From: Apophysomyces variabilis
Taxonomy: Eukaryota; Mucoromycota; Mucoromycetes; Mucorales; Mucoraceae
Assembly: GCA_002749535.1 (NCBI GenBank)
Contig: MZZL01000407.1
Location: 265,018-329,017, forward strand
Direction: 5' to 3'
Length of the DNA stretch: 64,000 nucleotides
The notes under the pieces were generated by a model. The model was not told the origin of the DNA, made no database searches, and saw only the letters and a list, made by a program, of their open reading frames with translations. This document shows, piece after piece, positions 12,649 through 23,834 of this stretch. Position 1 is the first letter of the stretch. Each line of letters starts with the position of its first letter. Both the position numbers and the translations under genes were made by a program.

Positions 12649-14288
12649 CTGCATATCCTACGTACTTGATGATGATTGTTATACCGGCCTAAAAATCTAC
12701 GTATATGGAATTTACTCTCTCCAAAAAAGTGCAACAAGTGCGTAGCACAGATGAAAAAGTTTTCCTCGATAAGGAAAAAAGAGGACAGTCTCTGTTCGTC
12801 AGATGGCACGCTCTTTTCTTCTTTTTAACATAGATGGAAACAGCTCCTCGCCACCTGCTACAATCGATTTTTTCAACTGTTGGAACCTTCCGGCTGTCAT
12901 AACTAGACATGTGAAAATTTCCATTTGGAACTTAGCGAGGAGATCCTTGGCCATTCAGTTCATAACTGAGAGGGAAGACGATGCAACTAGGTGAACGGCG
13001 CCGATCGGGTAGAAAAGCTGTGTGTTTGAAAATAAACCCCACTTTTAAGATAAAGTAGCTGATACTGTTCTTTTACAAAGCTCTTTCTTGCGATAAATGG
13101 AGATCTCAGGTATGTACGCTTCGCTCACTGCATGTCCTACTGTATACAACCATTCGACACGCATTTTAGTTGAAGGTCTAATCTTCACGAATTAAGCCCT
13201 ACTTATACCCGCTTATTTTGTGTGTTCCCTTTACATAAGCGTTTGCAGTTTACTTTGTTATTATGTTCCTACGTTTCGCCACTCTTGCTATTAGTTTTCA
13301 TTGATAATTTTGCTTTTCTGTACATTTTTCTTTTGTTCTCTGCTTCATAGCTCTTTCGTTCCTTTTCCTTTACTATGCTAGTCACGCTGAGCATTTTTAG
13401 GAATTGCAGCTCCTAAGGCTGTTTTATACGTTTCGTACTCACTTAAATGTTTAATCGGTAAAGCTTTCATATGTAGTAGCCTAGGTTACATTTAGATATG
13501 GTCGTCCCAGGTTGTTGCATTAACTGGAGCTAGTAGCTTTTGGCTCACATGTCACTGGAGACAGATTATTTGGATTCATTATATGAGTGCTTTCTAGTTT
13601 CATCAATCCATTGCCAAAGGTAGCATTCCCATGTCTACGTATACTGTGTTTTTGAATTAATAAGCCACCCAATTACTTCGACGACCTATGAAGTATTATG
13701 TACCAGAAGACTGTGGCCAGGTTGGTGCTCATTCTCATTGCTAGTCCTTAGGTCTTATTCTGGTTGTTCATTCAATCCAATCAGGAACAGTCATCCATAG
13801 CCGGGACACGCGAACAGGCAACCAAACTTGCCACCACCAGAAATTTTGCTTTGATTTTCTTTCCCGGCATAGTTGCAGTAGGTCTTCATTTTCCTTGCTC
13901 TTTGGTACGGTATTAAACTATGACAGAGGACATACTACAGTATAATGTATGCATTTGTTCTATCGTTCAAGGATTAACGTCTGTATCAAACACAAAAAAT
14001 ATCTAGTTCGAGTCAAAACAGTAAGACTTACTATTCCATTGTATGCCGAACAGACAATGTATTTGGCATGGATGATGCGTTTGAAAATGTTGCGAATTCT
14101 TAAACTGAGCTTCTTTAACCAAGCCCGTCTGCACTTCTATTTAAATGCTTACTTTGACCCTTTGCAGCCTTAATTTGTGATTATCACGTAACTTAACAAC
14201 TATACCATTATAGGTGATCCACTGAAAATTACCGCTTTCGCCCGTTAATGACCACAACATGGTTGAACTACCTTTGTGATACAAAACC
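12649..14288. other. Intergenic, no gene seen
   Basis: AT-rich. The longest frames are 60-75 codons on either strand with no motif. Confidence 0.4.
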
Positions 14289-14630
14289 TTTTACTTAACT
14301 TCGGAGGCCAATGATTCCAGTTACTCTACGGTCAACCGATTCTGGACTTTGCGAAAGCCAAATTTGGATAATGAACCGTCCAAATTAGGTACAGGCTGTG
14401 TGCATCGATTCGGGAGATAAAACGAACTTCGTTATTTGCCAAAACAATATGACACAAGCCTATTTGCTTCTGTAAACGTACTAAACCCTATCTATAAAAG
14501 TAACGGGTGGGCTTAAATGCACGGAGTCTCCTAATTTGGACGATTCGTTATCCAAATTTGGCTTTCGCAATGTCCAGAATTGGTTGATCGTATAGTAACT
14601 GGAATCATTTGCCTCCGAAGTTGGATAAAA
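14289..14630. mobile_element. Foldback MITE
   Basis: Two 93-nt arms (14297-14389 and the reverse complement of 14530-14622) differ at 7 positions, about 92% identity by eye. They flank a 140-nt unmatched centre. Weaker pairing continues 8 nt further out on both sides (TTTTACTT against TTTTATCC). Length, lack of coding capacity and long inverted arms fit a miniature inverted-repeat element. I could not define a target-site duplication. Confidence 0.7.
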
Positions 14631-15540
14631 ATCTCGCTATGAGAAGGCGTGTACATAAAATATCTCCTGAATCTACATAGTCTCAAGCAACTTTATCAAG
14701 AACGTTATTCTTAATGTGAATCTCAATGGAATGGCCGTGAAATCTTTCAGGCAGCAAACCACCTACGGATATCTTTGTCTGCGGTCTAAAATTAGAGGTT
14801 TTGCGAAGAACATTTTCCAATTTCAAGACGGAGTCTAAGGGGACTTTCTTTTCCTATTGACCTGTATCATGAAATACCCATTCTAAGGCCACAATGTCAT
14901 TGCCGTTTGGGAGTTGTCCCGTTTCAGCACGTTAAAGTATCTACGCACAGGGTTATATTTTAGGGTACTTAGTGTTTTGTTTTTTGCTTAGAAAGGAAAT
15001 TCTAGATTTTATCTTGGATCTTTGTATACATATAGTGCAATTCCTGTCAGCCAGTGCAACATCGATCGCTTTCGAGGCTAAAGATTGATGACTATACTTG
15101 GGAAAGCGCTAACGCATTTGAAAGCTTTATTATGAAGAACGCTTGACAATAAGCATAGTTCGAAGAAACACTCATTGTCCTTTTGATGCAGTTATTTGTG
15201 TTTTCCACACATACTGAAACTAAGGATTCAGTAATCGAAGGCGAGCCTGTTTCTGACAACTGACCTGTAATGGATATAAAATGTTTACTTCGAGGAATTT
15301 CCGGACGGCAGCAGGATAAACCGGTTAGCCAACATGCAGCTTTACCAAGCATACTTTGAATCGCAGTATGACTGCTATCCATTATAGGTTGTTTGCATTT
15401 GCAAGAACACTTTCATTATGGATATCTTGTGTAAAAAGTTAATAAATGCAGGTGACTTTCGCTGGGCATTGAAAAGAACGCCGCTTACCAAAAACAGGTA
15501 AATCTAAACGCCGCCGCCGCAATTAGACAGAGAAAAAGAA
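14631..15540. other. Intergenic, no gene seen
   Basis: A 96-codon minus-strand frame at 15092-15382 has no promoter or domain signal and is not called. The stretch ends at the TATA box of the next gene. Confidence 0.4.
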
Positions 15541-15549
15541 TATAAAAGG
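15541..15549 (+). promoter_or_regulatory. TATA box of the 199-aa gene
   Basis: TATAAAAGG lies 40-48 nt upstream of the ATG at 15589 and is a close match to the consensus. Confidence 0.6.
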
Positions 15550-15588
15550 TTACAAGATAGTATCCTTTCTAGCAAGCACATAACCATT

Positions 15589-16188
15589 ATGCACAAAGTC
15601 TACGGGCCACAACACGGAGAAAACTGGCCAAAATCATTGGCAAATAGAAATATGTCGTCCAGCCAGTACCGCATCGTACAATACCTTCAATTACGTCTGC
15701 ACGAAAAAGTGAAACGGTTTAACAAAGATCTGGATAAAGTGCTCGCAAGATTTGAAAGCAGCCAAGAGCCTTTCAATAGTATAAGTCACAATACCCATTC
15801 AGAACTACATCGAAATTGCGATATACACACTGGCAGCATTAGCTCATTGCTTCCCTATCATAGCGATTTCCACCCGTTCCTCCGTCCATCTCGCGCGGTC
15901 ATAGACATGATCTTTGCATCGCAAAGCGCAACACATGTTGCACAAAACGGATTTTTCCAGGAAAGCCCGGAAATTTTAGCTAAAGCCGTATATTCCGAAA
16001 ACAAATCTGCGAAGAACGACCTGGGCGAAGTTATAGTGGCTGCTAATCAACGCACCTGCCCCTCGCATGCCTCAAGGCGCCGTCTAGGCTTTTTAGCCCC
16101 TGCATCTTTGAGGCGTAGAAGGATCTCAAAAACTCGCAGGCGATCATTAGGCTATTCTTCCCTTGTTCGCAATCCGCTACATCAGTAG
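15589..16188 (+). CDS. Hypothetical basic protein, 199 aa
   Basis: Intact single-exon frame with a well-placed TATA box. Residues about 25-65 form a charged helix (YLQLRLHEKVKRFNKDLDKV then LARFESSQ). A Ser/His-rich stretch follows. The last 50 residues are very basic, with RRRLGFLAPASLRRRRISK followed by TRRR, which would act as a nuclear localisation signal or nucleic-acid-binding tail. No known family is recognised, and there is no signal peptide or membrane segment. The promoter argues for a real gene, but conservation could not be tested. Confidence 0.5.
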   Translation: MHKVYGPQHGENWPKSLANRNMSSSQYRIVQYLQLRLHEKVKRFNKDLDKVLARFESSQEPFNSISHNTHSELHRNCDIHTGSISSLLPYHSDFHPFLRPSRAVIDMIFASQSATHVAQNGFFQESPEILAKAVYSENKSAKNDLGEVIVAANQRTCPSHASRRRLGFLAPASLRRRRISKTRRRSLGYSSLVRNPLHQ

Positions 16189-17832
16189 CGTGTACGTCAT
16201 CGGTGCAGATATTGCCGGAAGGGACTTTTCTCGAAAATATGCTTGACAAGAACGAAGCACAATGTCTATGAGATCAAGTTAACAGCAGGTCAATTAATGA
16301 CAAATTAAAAGAATTAAAGCAATTATAAGCTGAAATATGAATTATATTTAAGAATGGTAAGGTAAAATTTAAGTATGCTTATGATGGAGATTCTTCACAT
16401 CCATTATAGTTACTATGAAATTCAACAGCAAAATAAAATGTGCACACATAGGTTAAATATATATATTCGCGTTGTATTATGTTCAGCTGCAATAAACTGT
16501 TGCCCTGCTGAGTAAAGCTTGGTTCACTTCAGCTAGCAGCGTTACTCCACTATTCATCGATGGAGATATGCGCCTCACTATGACTCAAATTTGTCATGCT
16601 ATACTTAATTAACATGGTGCTATCCATTGCTGCGCCGTGCGAACTGCGAGATATGTCCTAGTGTTGATGCTAGAAATCTACACTATGACCGAAAGACAAC
16701 ATTGATCTCGAGTCAGTCACCAGGAAAGCAGCAGAGCAGAAACATACCACATGAAGCAATCGTTGCATAACATTCATTTAAAGTTGAACTTACAATCAGA
16801 AGGCTTAAAGTAATCAATAATAGATAATCTTGATGACAATTAAATGTTCGACCCAGATACACTTAAAGCAGTGGTTCATGATGGATTATGCTTTATCAAG
16901 TTAAAATAACACACCCCAACCAAGAGTTTTGGACGGCAATCGAGATGGGCTTAGCGTCTCACATAACAATGCCGTATAGTATGCACTTTTAAAAAGCAGA
17001 ATTGAAGTGTGTTCACAGTTCGGATGTTGTAACTTTGCCAAATGGTATACTTCTTCCCAAGCGCAAGTTTATATGTTTTGGTGAAATGGTGTGCCACCAT
17101 GATAAACAGGATGATCTCTTTAACAGCTGATAGCCTGTGTTAAATTCCGCTCCTTATGTAGCTCCCATCATTAAATCATGGACCACAGGATATCACCGTG
17201 CATCGAGGCCAAACAGTACAAAACCAACGGTTTCTTCTTATGGATCAAAGACAATAAGAACAGGTCTAATCTTGTTGAGATAGGATGGAGACTTCTCCTT
17301 AAATTCAAGCTGAAAGGGTATCCTACGTATCACTTGTCACTTTCTATGTAGTCAACCTATTCACGCAAAGAAATTATTGATTGATTCTTCGACCATGTAT
17401 GTTATTGCTTTTGATATGATTAGCCTACGAAAACCGATTGTGACTCTTTGCTTGATGCTTCCAGATGAACATCAATATGATATGTACGGAAAGGGACTTG
17501 GAATAGTTGAACTTTTGCCATAGTTTGCAGAAGGGCACTGTCCCTTTTTCTTTCCTCTTTCCCTTTCCCTACTGGTTCTGTCTCATTTCAGCTTGGGCGT
17601 CCCTGAGCGGTGTCCGCTCCATGTCTGGTCGAAGCGAGCCAATCATATCAAGGAATGAGAGAACAATTGCGATCCCAGGGTGAGACAACGAACAAAAAGC
17701 TGGTCACGCTATCTTTCCCATTTTTGTTCCATTTCTTTTTGCCCGGTGCTGTAGCGACTCCCCGTCCCTCTCTAGTCACCACACATACACCCCTCCCCCT
17801 TTTTCCCCATTAAGAGCCAAAAAAATCCCGTC
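16189..17832. other. Intergenic and DOT1 promoter region
   Basis: 16.2-17.5 kb shows no coding signal. The last 300 nt before DOT1 contain long pyrimidine runs (for example 17545-17575 and 17770-17805), typical of fungal housekeeping promoters. No TATA box is evident. Confidence 0.4.
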
Positions 17833-19427
17833 ATGTCCGCAGTTCAGGAGAGACCGCTCGACGCCGAGGAAAAAAGACCAATGGACTTGAAACGACGTCT
17901 TTCCAAGTCGAGCGAAAATGGAAGAGAAAAGAAACAACGAGAAACCAAACCAAGCGCAAAGCCAACCATGGTACAATCCGAACGCATGGTTCGAGCCACA
18001 CAGGCCAAATACAGACCATGTAAGCCATCGTCATTCAATAGCTAGAAAAACACCAAACACACTGAAGAATGGAGAAAAAAGTTGACATTTTCGATTGCAT
18101 TCATGCTTTGTAGATTTTACGTCAACACAAATCAATGACGATTCGGATTCTATAAGTTCTCGATCACCTTCGGGAGATGAGGAACTGCGAGTGACACTGG
18201 AATATCCCAACGATACGGAAAGGTACATCATAATAAAAAAAAATAGATTACAATGAAAGACGGAAAAGGGACAATCAAATCTGACGTGAACTACTGTTTT
18301 CTTCTTTGGATAATAGCTTTCTGCTTCTGAGACCGGTATTAAAGGGACAGGGCAGTAAAATGTTTGATGACGAAGCAGAAGATAAGGACGAGTACAACCC
18401 TATTACCGACCTTCTCCGAACAGCCTATTTTATCTACGACTGTTATCTGACACCCTCTCAACAGAAAGCGCTGGGAGACGAATCCCAGGGCATTATGCGC
18501 AATCTGACCAAGCATCGTAATCGTCGTAACGGGCCTGGATTTATACAAGCAGTAGAAGATTTTAACCGTATCATTCGCAAACTGAAAGAGCAGGGGGAGC
18601 TTGCTAAGAACGCAAAAGAGATGCGAAACCCGGGATATGAACTGGCTTGCCACATTCTGTATCAAGTCTATAGCCGAACAGTAGCCCATCAAGCAGGCGC
18701 TTTGAACAATTATCAAGGTAATAGTTTGTTGGAAAAAAAAAAAAGAGAGACAGAGATGGGATTTTATTTTATTTTTTTCGTCTTAACTCACTCATGTTTC
18801 TTCTTAGCGTTTTCAAATAATGTATATGGCGAGATTAATCCGGTACTGGTACAGGAATTCATTACCAAGACCAAGATCCATTCCAAAAGTGTGTTTATGG
18901 ATATGGGATGTGGTATTGGTAACGTAGTGTTACAGGTTGCTGCACAGACGGGATGTGAGGCTTATGGTATTGAGATCATGGAAACTCCGTGCAAGTATGC
19001 AAAACGGCAGTTGAAAGAGTATGCGGCACGGATGAGGGCATGGCGGCTTCCAACAGGAAAAGTGCATTTCCGGCATGGTGATTTCCTGGATGTGGGATCT
19101 AACGACATGTATCAGACATTGAAACGGGCGGATGTCTTGTTGGTGAATAACTATGCTTTTGATTGGCAAACCAATCATGCCTTGGCTCAATTGTTTTTGG
19201 ATCTAAAGGAAGGAGCCAAGATTATATCCTTGAAATCGTTTGTACCCAAGAATCATAAGATCAACAAACGAACAATGGACAAACCAGAGTCCATTCTACA
19301 AGTGGAAGAATATGAATACTTTTCCGAGGCTGTAAGTTGGACAAACAATGGAGGAACGTATTATATAGCCACGGTGGATCGAAGTCCCTTAAAACCACTG
19401 TACGAGGAAATGTACGGAAGGAGCTGA
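17833..19427 (+). CDS. DOT1: Histone H3 lysine-79 methyltransferase (Dot1)
   Basis: Nuclear enzyme that methylates H3K79 on nucleosomes using S-adenosylmethionine. Exons 17833-18019, 18114-18222, 18317-18717 and 18808-19427 give 438 aa, all with GT-AG introns. The N-terminus is short and basic (KRRLSKSSENGREKK), a likely nuclear or histone/DNA contact. The conserved fold begins near residue 100. Dot1 hallmarks are the block AFSNNVYGEINPVLV, SAM motif I VFMDMGCGIGNVVLQ (about residue 258) and NNYAFD (about residue 346). The third intron is 90 nt with no in-frame stop, so an unspliced transcript would add 30 residues exactly where the conserved NNYQ-AFSNN block should be continuous. That conservation decides the splice. 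It is tail-to-tail with the APS kinase gene, 278 nt between stops. Confidence 0.93.
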
Positions 19428-19705
19428 AGGAAAGAGAAATTTTCCCACAGCTTATACGAAAAGAAAAGGAAAAGATTGATGATCCCCAAATAAGAACACC
19501 AACTAACAATCAACCCTTATCATTTTTATTTTGCGCTTGTATCATTCATCCTCCAAACACACACCACATTCACATAGCACAATTTCCAAAACTTTGTAAT
19601 AACGTACTTCTTTTCCTTTTTTGTCTGTAGAGAATATATTAAAACGATGTACACCATGGTCCCTTGTTCCTTTTTCTTTTTGGATATCCTTTTTTGTTTT
19701 ACTTT

Positions 19706-20435
19706 TTATCGTTTGAACTTATCCACGATCAAGTGATTGTCTACTAGGTATTGGATGACTTGTTGAACACCTTGTTCTACGGTCACCTCATGTGTCTTGA
19801 TTCGGATCTCTGGTTTTTCCGGAGCTTCGTAGGGTGCGGAGATGCCAGTAAATTCTTTAATCTCGCCCGCCTTGGCCTTTTTGTATAATCCCTTGGGGTC
19901 TCGTTGCTCAACCACTTCCAGAGGGGCATCCACATGGATCTCGACGAAAGGAATACCGGCTGCTTCATGTAATGCTCTTGCTGAATCACGATCTGCACGG
20001 TAGGGGCTGATAAAAGCTGTGATGGCGACGACCGTGGCGTCCGCAAACAACTTGGCCACCTTTTGGTAATGGTTTAACATCCAAAATACACTCTTTTCTT
20101 TTTGTTTACCTCTGAAATACGTCGAATGTTCTCTGTTCGGTCTTCTGGGCCAAAGCCCAAGTTTTTGTTCAAACCGAATCGGATATTGTCACCATCCAGA
20201 CGATAACTAGCAATGCCAGCATGTAGTAACGTCTGTTCCAGTGCAGTAGCTAAAGTCGATTTTCCCGAAGCGGAAAGGCCTGTAAACCAGATGGTCAAAC
20301 CCTGTTGAAATTGTAGAGAATGAATTCGTGATTCTTCCTATATCTGTTTCTTCCCTTTTTTACCTTTTGTTTCAATAGTTCCTGACGTTCAGCCAAGGAG
20401 ACGGAGCCGTCATGCCAAGTAATGTTGGTTGCCAT
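19706..20435 (-). CDS. MET14: Adenylyl-sulfate (APS) kinase
   Basis: Cytosolic enzyme of sulfate assimilation that phosphorylates adenosine 5'-phosphosulfate to PAPS. Exons on the minus strand are 20435-20364, 20301-20110 and 20059-19706, giving 205 aa, the usual length for stand-alone fungal APS kinase. Visible motifs are the P-loop GLSASGKST (residue about 33), [16 protein letters not shown] and [17 protein letters not shown] (split by intron 2), then [10 protein letters not shown], and [17 protein letters not shown] for the APS site and lid. Introns are 62 and 50 nt. CCAAT and ATTGG boxes at about 20610 and 20643 lie 175-210 nt upstream. The symbol follows the yeast orthologue. Confidence 0.95.
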
Positions 20436-22700
20436 TGCACAAGAAAAATATACAAAAAATAAACTTTGGTTTGGAGAGGTATGTAAGAAAAGAGGAAAGG
20501 GTTTGTTTATAAAGAGAAGGTAAGAGTATAAGTCTTCTTTTTTTTTTTCTGTATCTTTGATTTTGCCCTTTTTTGCTTTTAAGTGGATTTTTGAGTCGGC
20601 GGAGATCAGCCAATCAAGGTCTATTTACGATGTTGTGTGGCCATTGGATAATTTCCAGAATGGCGCCATCCAAGCTCGTCATTTCTTGTACTTCACTAGT
20701 AATCGCTCATTGCCCGATCCTGATTCGCTGCCACATTTTCGATATCTCATAAAAAAGGCATCTCCATCTTGATTGATAAGTTTCAGGTCTGTTGCAGACA
20801 TCGCTGAAGTGGAAACTTATCGGAAGAACTCCCTTCTTGCCCTTCGTTCATCCACATATAACATACTCGTTTCTTTTGTTTCCTCCGTGGGGTAACACAA
20901 GGTAAACGGGATAAAGGTTCGGCAACTAAACCTTTATCCCGTTATTAAATACGTTCTTCGGATCCAATGGGTGTGAGAAAGCGAAAAAACAAAGAGGTGC
21001 CGTTTCACAACACAGCAAAGGATGAATCACAAACATACTTGCAGCCCTCTGTCATTGGATAACCAAACCCAGACTGCTTAAGATGCATGACCTCGGTTTG
21101 CCTTAAAGTTCCCAATTCTGGAGAAGACATTGGTTTGGAACGGGCGGATGAATAACAGCATGAGTAAGCAAAAGGCAATCACTAACACCCAATCATGTCT
21201 TTCGGTGAAGGACCCGATGGGTGTGGCCGATGCTGTTAAAGTTGCCTTTTTGTACCATCCTAAGCACAGAGATGGAATCTTACAACGCTGAACGAGACAA
21301 AACTGGGAAATTTTCGTCTTCTGCCTTTCCTGGTTAGTACGGGTCCATTGTCATTCACTTACTTCATGATCCAGTTAGTGTGCAAATTGACGTACCATTC
21401 ATTTGGCATTATATTCCTTGAGGCAAGTACAACTGGATACTTAGCAAATGTGACCAGTTCCGTCATAGTGAGTTAACATGTAGTAGATCTACAAAGACTG
21501 GATAATAACCAATTTAGTACATCAAAAGCGCAAGCGTTTGATCCAAGTATCTGTTTTCTGTAAAATCAATTGGTATGGAAACCAAAATTTCCAGCATAGT
21601 TTTGTGAGTTTCAAGGGAAGAGAGATCCTCGTGTTACATTTTGTACGTGGTAAACCGTAATAAGGCAGAGCAACTACCCCGGGTCTATATCTACAGTCTT
21701 CCCTTTCGTCCTGCTGGATATGGACATTGCATTGTAACCGTTCTTTCATTACCCTCAAGACGCAGTGCGTGCTGTTCGTTATACCCGAGGGAAAAGCTTA
21801 TTTTCCTTTTGCTTAATAGATTGTACTTATGCTTTGTTGACAATTCTTCTTCGAGACTCAGACTATGACAATCAAAGATGACTTCAGCTAGCGCGATTAT
21901 TCCTTCTGAATTTAGGTAGCCACGTTTTCGAATACGATCTAGTCTAACACAAATTCCAAAACGCATGTAAAGTAAGAGAGCATAGTTCCAAATTACGCAT
22001 GAAGACGCAAAATGGCTAAACAGACTAATAAGATGAACCATTGTTAAAGAGTCAGAAGGTAAGGTGGGATTGTGTATAGCTTCTCCAATCTTCCGTGCAT
22101 AGTACCGAAGTCACCGGGCGTGTACAACAATAGCTGCTACGCTTATCTCCAGATACTATCATGTTAGCTCCGATGTTCACAGCCTTTTGTAAGCCTATGT
22201 TTAAGCAATAACATCTGCAAATGCGGTAATGTAGGCCATCTTAAGAGAAATAAACATGACAGGCTTCTGCTAAAGCAGCATAGCTGCTCACTCACAGCCT
22301 GATCTGTTACTTAAGCCGTCTCGTACCTGCTTGTTTTTTTGCGGAAAATGACGCAGGAATGATTCGAAGAGACACTGGCGCTAAATAAACCATTGCTAGT
22401 GGATATTCTTTCGATAAAACTTGAGTACCGGATACAGCATGTTCGTTGATTGACATGAAGAGGGGAGAAATATCTGCGAACTTAATTTTTTTACGTATTC
22501 GGTATTGCATTAACGCGATCACCCCGAGAAAAAGATCGATGGGAACAAACAAGACCAATATTCATGTTCTGCAGCTTCTACACACTGTATGCTGCATTGT
22601 ATTTCCGTTACTTATGCCTTCCGCAGAAAACCTAACGTGCTCGAGTCAACATGGTGCAAGACGTGGCCGTGGGCACCTGGCTAGTCAAGAGGTCAAAGGG
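20436..22700. other. Intergenic, no gene supported
   Basis: Apart from APS kinase upstream sequence and the hairpin at 20905-20943, I see no gene. Minus-strand frames at 21522-22041 (79-116 codons, two phases) look like a frameshifted relic without a recognised family. Confidence 0.4.
20905..20943. repeat. Perfect 15-bp inverted repeat (hairpin)
   Basis: AACGGGATAAAGGTT at 20905-20919 is followed by its exact reverse complement at 20929-20943 across a 9-nt loop. No poly-T tract follows and no gene abuts it, so it is not a simple terminator. It lies 470 nt upstream of the APS kinase start. Confidence 0.7.
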
Positions 22701-22706
22701 GCACTG

Positions 22707-22712
22707 TATAAA
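22707..22712 (+). promoter_or_regulatory. TATA box of the secreted cysteine-rich protein gene
   Basis: TATAAA 74 nt upstream of the ATG at 22781. Confidence 0.6.
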
Positions 22713-22780
22713 TTGTTCCAGTACTGCAGCTTAACTTTTCTTATTCAAGGTAAATCGAACGATATATTTTCAAGCAAACG

Positions 22781-23068
22781 ATGGCAAAAACAAACCAAAC
22801 CAAACTTCTCTGGGCTCTTTTATTCTTCTACATGATCAACTTGCTGGTTATTCCAGCTCTTGCCTCTCCTACGTTAATAACCGATCATCTTCAGCATAAC
22901 AACCATTTGGCTATCCAAAATCAGAAGGATGACACTGTCGAAAATCATCGAGGACCTTCATGTGCGGGTAGAGGCGAAAGCTGCACTGGCACGTGCTGTG
23001 AGGGGCTGGTTTGCATAAAGATTGGTGTCCTTGGACTTGGAGTTGGTGTTTGCGTTGCAGCAGGCTAA
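22781..23068 (+). CDS. Small secreted six-cysteine protein, knottin-like
   Basis: Single-exon 95-aa precursor. Residues 1-29 form a clear signal peptide: Lys near the start, a hydrophobic core (LLWALLFFYMINLLVIPAL) and small residues before the likely cut. A 30-residue Asn/His/Gln-rich spacer follows, possibly a propeptide. The last 35 residues carry all six cysteines (61, 68, 72, 73, 78, 91) in the order C-x6-C-x3-CC-x4-C-x12-C, which satisfies the inhibitor cystine knot spacing rule. The last loop is Gly/Val/Leu-rich. The gene has its own TATA box and an AATAAA overlapping the stop. Function is unknown; small secreted fungal knottins could be defence, antimicrobial or signalling peptides. 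It stands alone between non-coding DNA and TRM7. Confidence 0.75.
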   Translation: MAKTNQTKLLWALLFFYMINLLVIPALASPTLITDHLQHNNHLAIQNQKDDTVENHRGPSCAGRGESCTGTCCEGLVCIKIGVLGLGVGVCVAAG

Positions 23069-23072
23069 TAAA
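23067..23072 (+). terminator. Polyadenylation hexamer of the secreted protein gene
   Basis: AATAAA overlaps the TAA stop at 23066-23068, giving a very short 3' UTR if used. Confidence 0.4.
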
Positions 23073-23834
23073 AATGTTAGCAATCGTATGTATGTAACGC
23101 ATGCAATGTGCAATTAGGAATCGTTGGATTTAGGTTAACGATTTCTTATGCTTTCTTATTTGATAGGATAAAACTGATAGTTTTGTTTTACGGTTATGGA
23201 TTTATCTTTGATGAAGACAGCAAAACAGAGGTCAAATACAACTCAGCAAAACTTATGTCTTGTGCTCGTTAAAATAATCGCTTCTTTATTGCATTTGATA
23301 AAATTAGGCATTTGCCACATTTCATGTTCTGTCAGGCCGATGAGCAAGCTGAATATCTAGTCATAGCACTTGATGGAAGCTATAAATTTAAGATGTTAGA
23401 TAATATGTCCATGTCAGCATGATCTTATTGATAAAGAGCGCTATCACTGATACGTCACGAACATATAGCCTATATTGAGTTGAAATACGTGTATCTGCTT
23501 TTAGGAAATAATGGCTTTGCGTATAAACACGAATGAACCGCATCGATTAGCCAAGATCGAAAATTCGCGAGTTTGTCACTGGGAATTGTGGACAAGTCCC
23601 AATGTATCGAAAAGATAAAACGAGATATTTTCAACTAAAAAGTTGGCCAAATATGATGAGAACACGATGGAGGAAATCTAGTATGTGTTTCAATGTTAGT
23701 GCTACTGTGTTGTCTTTTTGAGCCAAAGAGATATGAATATAGGGTGGCAAAGAGGACTGCTTCTTGCGGAAGAGCATTCCCATTTCCTGAAAAAGCCGTG
23801 ATCCTCACAGACCAAGCCATCTTTTCTCACAAAA
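23073..23834. other. Intergenic, no gene seen
   Basis: AT-rich spacer between the secreted protein gene and TRM7. No frame or motif is supported. Confidence 0.4.

Noticed and set aside
22446..22835. 129-codon plus-strand frame overlapping the secreted protein start
   Set aside because: Different frame, contains the TATA box, and no domain signal.
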